A stretch of DNA of 64,000 nucleotides from Ctenosaura bakeri (taxonomy: Eukaryota; Chordata; Lepidosauria; Squamata; Iguanidae). This document shows, one piece after another, positions 14,724 to 24,488 of this stretch (positions are counted from its first letter, which is position 1; the number at the start of each line of letters is the position of its first letter). The notes beneath the pieces were generated by a model. That model saw nothing but the letters and a program-made list of their open reading frames with translations, did not search any database and was not told the DNA's origin. Where the stretch lies: contig CAOLHI010000392.1 in NCBI GenBank assembly GCA_948474755.1, positions 372,001-436,000 on the forward strand, in the 5' to 3' direction. Both the position numbers and the translations under genes were made by a program.

Positions 14724-14952
14724 TCTTGTGTGCTTTCAAGCTGTCTCTGTCTTATGGCAAACCTAAAGTGAACCTATCATGGAGTTTTCATGACAAGATT
14801 TGTTCAGAGAGGATTCACCTTTGTCTTCTTCTGAGGCTGCGAGAGTATGACTTGCCCAAAATTACCCAGTAGGTTTCAATGGCCAAGCAGCAAATTGAAC
14901 CCTAATATCCAGAGTCCTAGTTCAATACTCAAATCACTTTAACCTGCTGGCA
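14724..14952 (-). mobile_element. Sauria-type tRNA-derived SINE, diverged
   Basis: The plus strand begins with TGTGTGCTTTCAAGCTGTCT, the reverse complement of the SINE tail (GACTTGAAGGCACACA). It continues through the conserved body (CTTATGGCAAACCTAAAGTG, TTCAGAG, GACTTGCCC) to a decayed tRNA-like head near 14940. The (AAC)n tail is largely lost. Confidence 0.8.
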
Positions 14953-15482
14953 CTAATAGCTTTCATAATACATTTTGCTCAATAAAATGTAACTTGTTCC
15001 TGAAGCTTTCTAGATCCACGGGTATAAGTGAGGGGAAAAAATAAGGGCATCCCCCTTTAAATTAGAATTCTGCTCCTCCAAATGAAATTTTCCTTCATTA
15101 CTCAAATTTCTAACCATTGCAGGGAGACACTGAAAATGATGCACATCTAAAACTCCAATATTTACTGTGGTTGCATTCTCTTGATAACTTTACCTGCTCC
15201 TTTTGTTTCGATGTCTAAACAATATATCTCCATTCTCAACTGAAATTTCACATCATGGCAGTGCTAAAAATGTGTGAACTGAAGAAAAGTTTCATGGCGA
15301 GGGGGAATAGAATACATATTTGGGAGGCAACACCTACACCTCTCTCTAGATACCTTTCTGATTGTCCTCTAAATCAGTATGATAATCCATGTATGGAAAA
15401 GGAAAAGATAATGGATCTTGTTTGTGCAGAAGAGATCATTCCTACAATCCACACCAGACTATGCACACTATGGAACACCACA

Positions 15483-15685
15483 GACTTCTTTCCACACTAC
15501 ACTGTTCTAGTGCTCTTATTCCACTTTCAACCTCCTGTGAAATTCTGGGATTTGTAGTTTTGTGAGGCCAAAGAGCTCTCTGGCTGAGAATTCTCAAGAC
15601 CACTCCCTAAACTCCAAATCCCAGGATTCCATAGTAGGTTGAAAGTGGAATAAAAACACTACAACAGTACAGTGAGGAAGTGGCC
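15483..15685. mobile_element. Palindromic MITE, copy 2
   Basis: The arms ACTACACTGTTCTAGTGCTC and the mirrored right arm share the family core ATTCCACTTTCAACCTCCT. The centre contains the subfamily marker CCAAAGAGCTCTCTGGCTGA. The left terminus is degraded (GACTTCTTTCC) and no clean target duplication remains. About 203 bp. Confidence 0.8.
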
Positions 15686-16893
15686 CTAGTCTGTAAGCTC
15701 TGACAAGTCAGTTGCTTTTGAGGTGAGAAGTGAAAGCTGATGCTCAGTCTAGGGAGCATCCCAAATATCTCTCAAAGGATGGTCATCACTTTGGCAATAC
15801 TGCCCAATCCCTGCCAGAGAAAGAGAGGGTTATTCAAGAAGCAGGAGAGCAAACAGCACTCACCCAGCCTTCTGCTATGCTCTCAGTTTCTTAAAAATAT
15901 ATTTTCCATATGTGCAGCAAACTACTTTTGCTCCAGATTCCTTTAATTATTCAGATCAACTGCATATTCCTAAGATTTAAACCAGTATAGAAACTTGTCA
16001 TGGTAGATATTCACAGGCTATGAAATCTATTGTTGTATCTAACATGTTGAATAAAAATACTGCATACTAACTTCTCACTGAAAAATGTGTTAATAACAAA
16101 TGTAAGCCTCACTCTGCTGCAGGAGGTGAAAGGCTTACTATCATAAGTATGATTCAGAGCCTGGAAGTTGGCCTCGCTAAACAGTGGGCAAAAAAATATC
16201 CTCCAGTTCAAGTGCTGGCTTATGATGAGCTCAGATTCTACTGCCAGATGAAAAATATTCAGATTTTTTAAAAGTAACTAAAAGTAACTGTTTAGTTCCT
16301 TTGGGAAACTGGGAAGTGAAGATCAGTATTTAAAATTTGGACTTGGAGGAGGAGGAAGGAGTATTAACTATTTTGGGTACTTGGAACTGTAATCATAACT
16401 AAGTACTTCCAAAGCAACTTCCACATTCTCGTTCCACATTTGAACTTCACATTTGAACTTCATCTTGAAATGCACTCACAATAAAACATCGGACGTGCAT
16501 AAAATACAAGTTAGGGTTCTAGTTTTTGACACCTCAGGAACAGGCATACAGTACAATTCAGAGTCCTTACTTCTGGCACCTCAGGGACAGGCTTATTTTC
16601 TTTGTGCTGGTACTAAGAACAGCTGTACCAAATTAAGACACAAAGGAGGGCACACAGAACTAGACAAGATCCTCAGTTGTCAGGAGATAGCATTGAATAC
16701 CATGTCCATGGTATTATATTTCCAGTTTCTATGTGTGGTTGTGAAATCTGGACTGTGAAGAAAGCTGATAGGAAGAAAATCAACTCATTTGAAATGTGGT
16801 GCTGGAAGAGAATTCTGGGGATATGCTGAACTGCCAAAAGACAAATACATAGGTCCTAGAGCAAATCAAGCCTGAACTCTCCCTAGAAGCCAA

Positions 16894-17072
16894 GGCCATT
16901 TCCGCACTACACTCTTATAGTGCAATTATTCTACTTTCAACATCCTGTGAAATTCTGGGGTTTGTTGTTTACTGAGGACAAAGATGCCCCTCCCTAAAAT
17001 GCAATTCCCAGGATTTCATAAGATGTTGAAAGTAGAATAATAGCACTATAACAGCGTAGTGTGGAAATGGCC
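16894..17072. mobile_element. Palindromic MITE, copy 3
   Basis: 179 bp with termini GGCCATTTCCGCAC and GTGTGGAAATGGCC and a perfect 3-bp target duplication CAA (16891-16893, 17073-17075). Inserted in the Bov-B fragment. Confidence 0.92.
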
Positions 17073-17188
17073 CAAGATAACTAAACTGAAACTGTCACAT
17101 TTTGGACTTATCAAGATAAAATATAACGCTCTAGAAAAGACAATGATGCTTGGCAAGGTAGAAGGCAGTAATAAAAGAGGAAGACTAC

Positions 17189-17390
17189 GGCCATTTCCGC
17201 ACTACAGTGTTAAACTGCTGCTATTCCACTTTCAACACCCTGTGGAAATCTGGGGTTTGTAGTTTACTGAGACCAAAGAGCTCTTTGGCTGAGAATTGGA
17301 AGTGCCCTTCCCTAAACTACAAACCCCAGAATGCCATAGGAGGTTGATAGTGGAATAACAGCACTTTAAAACTGTAGTGCGGAAATGGTA
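17189..17390. mobile_element. Palindromic MITE, copy 4
   Basis: 202 bp. The left terminus is GGCCATTTCCGCACTACAG. The right end GTGCGGAAATGG has its last two bases changed to TA. Flanked by TAC (17186-17188, 17391-17393). The long-centre subfamily (CCAAAGAGCTCTTTGGCTGA) is present. Inserted in the Bov-B fragment 117 bp after copy 3. Confidence 0.92.
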
Positions 17391-17540
17391 TACATTACAG
17401 GTGGATAGACTCAATAAAGGAAACCACAGCCCTGAGTCTGCAAGACCTGAACAGGGCTGTTGCTAACAGAGTGACTTGGAGCTCTCTCATGCAATGGGTC
17501 ACCATAAGTCAAAGTCAACTTGATGTCACTTAACAGCAGT

Positions 17541-17970
17541 CTTGCTCAGCTGTTTGCTTTAGCAATTGCAGAGGGTTAATCCTGGAAAGAGATGTGATCA
17601 TGTATGTATGCCCCATCCCACGAACTTCCCCAGTACCTGGAAGTGAGGTGGATCTTTACAAGTTGAGAATGAAGATCTGAGGAAGGCTTTGTAACTATGT
17701 TTGGCTGAATGTGGATACAGAGATCCCGTGAATGGGACCCTGACTGTTTCATAGTTCTTGATCATAAGAACCCTGTACCCGTGGTCACGTCCTTGCTGGA
17801 GGCTACTTCCTTAGTTGAGAAAGATGAAGAAGATGAGAACAACCAAGATAATAGGCTACAGACAAAGCCAGAAGAGGCTGACGCTCCTGGCCTGGAACTG
17901 GCATAAGTGGAAATTGGACCATCCCATGCTACTCTATTAGTTATGGGGCCATTTCATTTTGTGGAGTGCC
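17541..17970. other. Unclassified stretch
   Basis: Contains an open frame at 17709-17906 rich in Glu and Asp near its end. It shows no recognisable domain and sits between mobile elements, so it is probably part of an unidentified older repeat. No gene is claimed. Confidence 0.4.
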
Positions 17971-17973
17971 ATA

Positions 17974-18174
17974 GGGCATTTCCACACTACACTGATATAG
18001 TGCTATTATTCGACTGTCAACATCCTGTGGAATTCTGGGGTTTGTAGTTTACTGAGGCCAAACAGCTCTCTGGCTGAGAATTCTAAATGCCCTCCCTAAA
18101 CTGCAAACTCCAGGATTCCATAGGATGTAGAAAGTGCAATAATATCACTATAACAGTGTAGTGCGGAAATACCC
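17974..18174. mobile_element. Palindromic MITE, copy 5
   Basis: 201 bp. The termini are diverged (GGGCATTTCC and GGAAATACCC), but the 3-bp target duplication ATA is perfect (17971-17973, 18175-18177). Long-centre subfamily. Confidence 0.92.
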
Positions 18175-18337
18175 ATAGACTGAAACACCAGTTGCAAAGG
18201 AGTAGAAAACGCTCCAGCCTCCCTTAAAAAGGAAAAAAACTAAACCATAGGCCAGCTGTAGCAGATGGTTATAAATAAGTACAGCCAGGCTATTTCTTTG
18301 CTGCAAGCAACAGCTCCAACACTCTCAGTGTAGCTTT

Positions 18338-18484
18338 GGTCATTTCCGCACTAGCCTATTATAGCACGATGATTCCACTTTCAACATCCTCCCAGCTGGC
18401 CCTCCCGAAACTGCAAACCCCAGGATTCCAGAGGATGTTGAAAGTGGAATCCTCGCGCTATAACAGGCTAGTGCGGAAATGGCC
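18338..18484. mobile_element. Palindromic MITE, copy 6 (GC-rich subfamily)
   Basis: 147 bp with target duplication TTT (18335-18337, 18485-18487). The right arm is complete, including CCTCCCGAAACTGCAAACCC and GCGCTATAACAGGCTAGTGC. The left arm has lost its inner part. Closest relatives are the copies at 53541 and 55034. Confidence 0.92.
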
Positions 18485-18487
18485 TTT

Positions 18488-20065
18488 GTCTGTTCTTATT
18501 TGGTAGATTTCTGGACTTCAATGTGTATCTTGGATTACCCTCTCAGGGGACTTCCTGAATGATATTAGAACCTGCTCAGGACTGTCTTTGTGTTTAGACC
18601 CCAGATTGCCTCAAGCCGGCTTCTGCTTTTGCAGATGTTCCACGTATGAACCTGGAGTAGCTTGGTTCCTTCACTATCTCCTCCTGAAGACTGCAGGTAT
18701 ATTGACCTGGATACTTGCTAGTCTTAAAAATCCACATGCAACTGAACACAGTTACAAAGCCTTCTCTAGACCTTTGCATTCAGCAGAGGTGGGCAGATGG
18801 GATGTCTGGGCTGGAGTTTAGATGTACACCCAGGTCCTCATCGCCTTCCACACCTTCAGTCTGGTGCCTGAACAGGGCTTGTGTTTGTCAAATGTGTACC
18901 ACAGGTTCAGTGTTTATTTTATCTTTGGCCATTTGACAGAAAAACAAACTGTATACCACTGAGGAAAAAGTAAGTCAAAACTGTGTTTAGTGTTCTCATG
19001 CCACATTGTTTTTGTATTCCAGTTGAATGATAGAAATTTATGTTTTTGCTGTGATTCTTTTTTTTCATGATGTTTAGGGTTTGGGGGGCGGTCATAGTAT
19101 TACATCTGTCTGGTTTTTTTTATTTGCTATATTCTGATGCATCGTAGTTCTGTGTGTCATTTAAACTATAAAGATTATTGAGACAGCCCATGCTACATGT
19201 TTTGAGCCCTCAAAAACCTTGTTTTTCTAAATCAAGGACTAGGGGAAGAATTCAACACTAAGGAACTGTATGTTCAGGGATGAGTCTTATGTACATATGT
19301 GTGGAGCCACTGTTTAGAGTTGAAGTTACCTAGTAAGGAATGAGACACTTGGCATTATCAATTCTCTGTGAGATCCTTCTGTGTAACAGAGCAGTTGTAC
19401 GAAAGAGAATAAACAGGAAGACCCACCTGAATTAGTTTATGCTAAGCAGCAGGAGCACAAGCATCGTGTGTCTCAAGGCAAGTGACTTTGGGCACAGAGG
19501 TATCCCAGATGAAAACACCAAATACGGGTGAGAGAAAGAATCAGAAAGTATGCTTGAGGCAAAGAGATGGAGAGATCAAGGGTGAGCAAGAAGGGAATAG
19601 TTTTTCCTTTGGTGTTGCCTGAGATGGGTTTCTTGCAAGTGGGACTGTCTCTGCTTGTGTACTTTTGGCCACGTGTTAAAATGGTCAGGATGAACTGAGT
19701 TGAATAAATAAACTCATTGGAAAAGCAGCTCTTTGGTTCTGATGTACTATTCTCTTTTTCCCAGTACGTATTTAAACATTAGCCACCAATATACAAAATA
19801 AAATCTGTGCCTTATTCAGAACGCATAACAGCAAGCCCTGACATTCACATGCTGTTCCATCCAAGGATTTCCTCAACTAAACAGATTCTTAGCCTTGTTG
19901 ATCTTGATAGCAATTCTGACCAGCTATGGTGGAATCTGTTCGGAATTCTTCTTTTCCCCGGAGATAACTAGCACTGTCAAAAAAAGTGAGGGCAAATACT
20001 TGTTTGTGCTAAATGAGCAGTATAAAGACACTGCCTCTGTGCAATTCTAAAGGTCATATTTAGTC
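18488..20065. other. Non-coding stretch between MITEs and LTR
   Basis: No gene is supported. The part 18490-18950 has a composition unlike its AT-rich surroundings and may be an old LTR fragment, but no termini were found. Confidence 0.45.
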
Positions 20066-20069
20066 CCCT

Positions 20070-20952
20070 TGTTACCCTGATTTCTGGGGGTCCCAGGAGG
20101 GGCGCCCAAATAACCAAACAACAACAACACAACCTTGGGGAAAATTAGCTGGAGCACTCACTAAAGCTAGCGAGAGGCAGAGTAACTTAGCAGGATCTTG
20201 CAACCCAGTGTCTACGGGGTCAGGTCAGTCAAGCAGTCAGACGGTTTAAAATAGCAAAAATGATGTTTTATTTAATACAGACAAATATTAAAGACAACAC
20301 AGTCACACAGCTAACTAAAGAATTGGAAATAGGGGTTTTCAGAGGGAAATGGGTGATACGACACCTGTCTCATAGTCCTATAGTTTGAGAGCGATGTTGG
20401 GGTGCAGTGAAGAAGCTCAGCGCGGTTCGCTGAGGGGAGCTCGCCAGACAAAGCGGCAGCAAGACAGGATGGAAGTCTGGAGCGATCTGAGGATGGTCTC
20501 GGAATCGGGGGTTTTTATAGGGTGAATTGTACTGCAGGCCATACCTTACTTGGTGAGAACAATGCGATTTAGGAGTGGGACAAAGCTTTGGAAAGGTCAG
20601 AGTTTAGCATGATTGGCTTAGGGTCGAATTAACAATAGTGTAGCCAGTATGCAAATGCGGAGCACTTAGAACAGCTTTGTGAGGCTACCTGCTCGGGGCA
20701 GGGGAGCCTTTGTTAGTACCACGCATAAGCAAGGAGGTGTTTGCCGGAGAGGTCCCTGAAGCGACGAACTGGCTCTGTCTGGCCTGCCTGGGTGGAGAAT
20801 GGAATGTCCAGCAACTATCAGCCGTGCCTGTTTACGTGCTTGTCTGGAGGCTTCGCAAACATGTGGAGCGGGGTGGCAGAGGAAAGCCGAATGGTTTGAT
20901 ATCAAAATGATATCAAGTGCTATCTCTGGATAGGCCTGGGCCGCAGGTAACA
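20070..20952 (-). mobile_element. Solo LTR of the same retroviral family, reversed
   Basis: An 883-bp LTR with TGTTAC at 20070 and GTAACA ending 20952, flanked by a perfect 4-bp duplication CCCT (20066-20069, 20953-20956). On the minus strand it has a TATAAAA box (20513-20519) and an AATAAA signal (20267-20272). It aligns end to end with the LTR at 2417-3287 in opposite orientation. No internal retroviral sequence remains. The flanking duplication shows it is an independent insertion and not an inverted segment of one provirus. Confidence 0.92.
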
Positions 20953-21007
20953 CCCTACTGCCCTTAACCAGCTTTAATTGAACAAAATCCCAGAAGAGCC
21001 TAAATAC

Positions 21008-21232
21008 CCTGAAGGCACCAGATCTTATATGATCTTGGAAGCTAAGCAGGGTCAAGTCTACTTAGTTACTTGAAAGGAAGATTGCTAGGGAATATGAGGT
21101 GCTGTAGGGTATACTCAGAGGAAAGCAATGGCAAACTTCCTTGGAACAAATCTTACCAAGAAAAACCTATAATAGCGTCAACATAAGTCAGAGCTGATTT
21201 GAAAGCACACAATCACCCTGCTCAGAGTATTC
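21008..21232 (+). mobile_element. 5S-rRNA-headed SINE (5S-Sauria type)
   Basis: The head matches the internal promoter half of 5S rRNA (GATCTTGGAAGCTAAGCAGG, then a decayed TACTTGGATGGGAG region and AATATGAGGTGCTGTAGG). It passes into the Sauria SINE body (CAGAGGAAAGCAATGGCAAAC, CATAAGTCAGAGCTGATTTG, AAAGCACAC). A 5S promoter fused to a Bov-B-mobilised body is the known 5S-Sauria architecture. It is not a functional 5S gene: the 5' third is degraded. Confidence 0.85.
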
Positions 21233-21257
21233 CAATTGTTCTGGGAAGTTTCACTCA

Positions 21258-21342
21258 GAGCTTGGAAGAATTACTTTTTGGACTACAACTCCCAGAATCC
21301 CACACCCCAGCATACTATGTTGAGGGTTGTAATCCAAAAAGT
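21258..21342. mobile_element. Fragment of a small foldback DNA element interrupted by a SINE
   Basis: TTTTTGGACTACAACTCCCA at 21273 is answered by GGGTTGTAATCCAAAAAGT ending 21342, a short inverted repeat typical of reptilian hAT-like MITEs. The next SINE inserted at its right arm and duplicated AATCCAAAAAGT. Family assignment is tentative. Confidence 0.5.
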
Positions 21343-21524
21343 GAGAGCTAGCATGGTGTAGTGGTTTGAGTGTTGAACTCAGGAGACAAGGGTTTGATTC
21401 CCCGCTCGGCCATGGAAAGCATTTTTGTGACTTTGGATGCATCGTACTCTCTCATCCCCAGAAAACCCTGATAGCCTTAGGGTTGCCTTAAGTCAGAAAC
21501 AACTCAAAAGTACACAACAACAAC
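21343..21524 (+). mobile_element. Sauria-type SINE with 12-bp target duplication
   Basis: Head GCATGGTGTAGTGGTTTGAG, B-box-like GGGTTTGATTCCCCGC, body, tail AACTCAAAAGTACACAAC and (AAC)n. Target duplication AATCCAAAAAGT at 21331-21342 and 21525-21536 proves a LINE-mediated insertion. Confidence 0.93.
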
Positions 21525-21548
21525 AATCCAAAAAGTAGAGAGTAGTAG

Positions 21549-21695
21549 AAAACCAACATGGTGTAGTAGTTTGATCATTAGACTATAACCCTGGAGACCA
21601 GGGTTTGATTCCCTGCTTGACCATGGAAACCCACTCAGCCCCAGAAAACCCTGTGGTAGGTTCACCTTGTCATAAGTCAGAAGCAACTTGAAGAC
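21549..21695 (+). mobile_element. Sauria-type SINE, second copy, internally shortened
   Basis: Head ACATGGTGTAGTAGTTTGAT, B-box-like GGGTTTGATTCCCTGC, then a shortened body (CCCACTCAGCCCCAGAAAAC) and the tail GAAGCAACTTGAAGA. It lies 24 bp after the previous SINE and in the same direction. It lacks the (AAC)n tail. Confidence 0.88.
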
Positions 21696-23626
21696 AGTAA
21701 CTCTTCTAAGCTCTTCCCTTGCTGTGTCAGGATGATAATTTGGATCTCTTTTATACCCAGCAATATTACTTTTTATACATTGATTTACATGAATTAAAGC
21801 TTGCTTTCTACATCATACTTGAAAGTACTACACATGAGTCCCCTGCCCAATCACTGCCATGTCAGACATCATATCAGAATGATTTTTTTAAAAAGATACA
21901 AACGAGGATAACCACCCAATTATAATCGATGATTAATATGAGAATACTTAGTACACAATTAGTTCTGGGAAAGACAAATGTGTGAGATGGGATTCAAGAA
22001 GCAATTTCATAAAGCATGAATCTTTTTCTGAGACAGATAATGTATTAATCATTCCCACATGATATTTTCAGATGCAGGAGCAACTCTCAAGCACTGTCCT
22101 GTGTCATTAAATTGTAATGTGCAAAGCGCTCCAGAGCCAGAAAGTTAGTGTAGTATTGCAAGTGTCAAAACATGATGTTTATTAGGATCAGTTTATTTGC
22201 TTCTTGTTCTGGGTGATCAGCATGGAGATTGCTTTCTGTGAAACGGAAAGAGGCAGCATCGTAGATCTTGCTCATGTTCTCGCTAAGTCAGCATGGAAAC
22301 ATTTGACAAACAGTATTTACCATTAAGGATATTTCTTGGTTTCACTTCTTGTTGAACATACTTTAACTTATTGGCACGTGTACCTATTTCAGTGATTAAC
22401 AGCCAATGCAATTTCTATTTTCTATTTTCCTTGTGATCTGTTTGAGTTACATGTTACTTTTTGTTGTTGTTGTTGTTATCCAGTTTCTTCATTATCATCT
22501 CCAGAGATCTCTCCACAAGTATTTCTGCTCCCCAATGTTTTATTTACATTGTATCACTGAGCACTGGAAGGGACCTTATGTTTCATGACTAGCCCTCTTT
22601 TCAAAGCTCCAGGCTCAAACAGAATAACTTAGTATCAGATGACCTTTTGCACTGATTTTTCCAGTCAAAGCTTAGGCTGTAGACTGCCAAAAGCAGTCTG
22701 TATTATAGCAGTTCTTCTCATTATGTATTATGGTTTCTGCTATGGAGAAGGTGATATTCAGAAACAAAACGTCTGGTTTTCATTTAGTGACAATAAAGGG
22801 GGAATTACAGAAGTATGTAATTTTATTTCCTTCAAGTGGCTACTTTACCCTTTCAATTTCACTTATAAAACAACGTAGCAAAGTGTACATTGTCTATGCA
22901 TGAATTTGCACATGGTGGGAAACGGCAGAAAAATCACCCTCTTATTTCACATAATTCAGTCCTACAAAATGGTGCTCACTTCAAGTTCAGGTTTCATCAT
23001 TATTTCTTTATAAGTTGATTTACATTATCTACCGTAAGTGCAATTTTCTAATAGTGAGTATCATTGAATTCAGGGGGCTTACTCTGAGCAAACATGCTTA
23101 TGCAATTGCACCACTGATCAGGGAAAAATGACTGTTTATTTGTCTGCTGTGGAACTCAGTCCTAAGAATATGTACACAGAAGTAAGCTTTACTGTCAAGC
23201 TTGCAACAAGCACAGTCAGAACTGTCTCCCAAGTAAGTGTGAATAGAACTAAGTACGATAGGAGAGAGGCAAGCTAGAAATAACAACACTAAACAAAACA
23301 AAGAGATTTTAAGGTTTGCATAGGTATATGGGGGAAAGGCAATTTCTCAGGTACCCTATTCCCAATGATAGCCCTTAAGTAGGACTTTCGTTTCTGCCTG
23401 GAAAGTGGATAGAAGCCCTTGAAGTTGGAAAGCAATATGACATCCTCATACTGCCCAGTCCAAGGCTTGCCCTTGCTGGCTGGTGGAATCTGACAGCTGT
23501 AGAAATAAAATTTAAAAAAACCCCAAAAAAACCTTGGGCCAGTCTCAATTAGCAATCTTGCTCCTGTATTCTGAATGCAAGAACAGTGACATATACTTCT
23601 GGATCAGACCAATGGCTTATCTATAT
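21696..23626. other. Non-coding stretch
   Basis: No gene is supported. It contains a (GTT)n run near 22455 and a possible short reptilian repeat near 23045-23105 (GGGGCTTACTCTGAGCAAAC). Confidence 0.45.
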
Positions 23627-23749
23627 CAGGCGTGGGTCATGAAGCTTTCCAGATGTTGTTGGGCTTCAGGTTCCACAATTTTTCCTCACTAGCTATGATG
23701 GGAGATGCAGCCCAATGACACATGAAGGGCCACATGATGGCCACCCCTG
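23627..23749. mobile_element. Small hAT-like MITE
   Basis: Termini CAGGCGTGGG and CCACCCCTG form an inverted repeat. The interior (CCAGATGTTGTTGGGCTTCA, ATGATGGGAGATGCAGCCCA) is a foldback typical of reptilian hAT MITEs. No 8-bp duplication is retained. A partial relative may lie at 30030-30130 (CCAGATGTTGCTAGACTCCA). Confidence 0.7.
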
Positions 23750-24117
23750 AGCTAGGCCATCTTCTTGCTTCCTATAGTCATGTCAGATGTCAACGAGAAT
23801 CCCACAAACAGGACATAAGCCCACTTTGTTACTGATCCCAGTGGCAGTTTATAGTCATCGTAACTAGTAGCTATTGATAATATTATTCTTCATGATTTTA
23901 TCTTATCCCTTTCTGAAGTCACCTGAAGTGGTAGTTATAACCACATCCTGTAGCACTGAATCCCAAGAATACACTATTAACTATTTTCAAAATGCTAGAT
24001 TAAAAAAAAAAAAAGGATTCTGTTTCTTTCAGTCATACTTCAGGAAAACTTATGGGAGAAATGCACCTTTTCCCTGCCATGCGCCTTTTCCTGCCATGCT
24101 CTTCAAACTCACATATA

Positions 24118-24301
24118 CAGGTATCCCCCACTTTTTGACAGTCTGCTTTTTGACAATCCATTCTTTTGTTCCTTTTCAATTATAACCAGAACTCATGTAT
24201 TCAACATGTGGTCCACTCTTGACCATACATCAAATATATGAGTTCTGGTTGTAATTGAAAAGGGTCAAAAGAGTAGATTGTTGAAAAGCGACCATGCACT
24301 G
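24118..24301. mobile_element. Foldback terminal block of a pogo/Tigger element
   Basis: A 184-bp inverted repeat. The left arm starts CAGGTATCCCCCACTTTTTG after a TA. The right arm read on the minus strand starts CAGTGCATGGTCGC. Both share CCTTTTCAATTA(T/C)AACCAGAACTCAT. A CAG terminus after TA is typical of pogo/Tigger elements. It could be the 5' end of the element whose transposase follows, or a separate MITE abutting it. Confidence 0.65.
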
Positions 24302-24488
24302 CTTTTTTTTTTTTTTGTCAATTGACTCAGCTGAACAAAAGTAAGCTGAACAAAAGTAAACTGAACAAAAACATGGACCCGAGTCAATTTGTGGTGCATC
24401 TCAGAAATTGTGTGCAATGTGTCCCTTATACCATATTTGTGCTTGTAATACAGTAGTCATACTTATATTTGCACTTATAACATTCATA

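Larger units (their letters stand above)
16725..17540 (+). mobile_element. Bov-B/RTE LINE 3' fragment, split by two MITEs
   Basis: Three blocks (16725-16893, 17073-17188, 17391-17540) form one collinear Bov-B/RTE 3' end once two MITEs are removed. Translation of the first block gives the RTE C-terminal motif CGCEIWTVKKADRKKINSFE with WCWKRIL. Later blocks give degraded LSHFG, TMMLGKVEG and RGR segments, followed by the final 'gacttgatgtcacttaacag' tail. Stops and frameshifts make it a fossil. The two MITEs (16894-17072 and 17189-17390) inserted after the LINE, which dates the MITE family as younger than this copy. Confidence 0.85.

Noticed and set aside
17709..17906. Acidic 65-codon open frame
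   Set aside because: It sits between mobile elements, with no domain and no upstream promoter or splice support.
20666..21055. 129-codon open frame on the minus strand
   Set aside because: It runs through the LTR and into the 5S SINE; it is not retroviral coding sequence.
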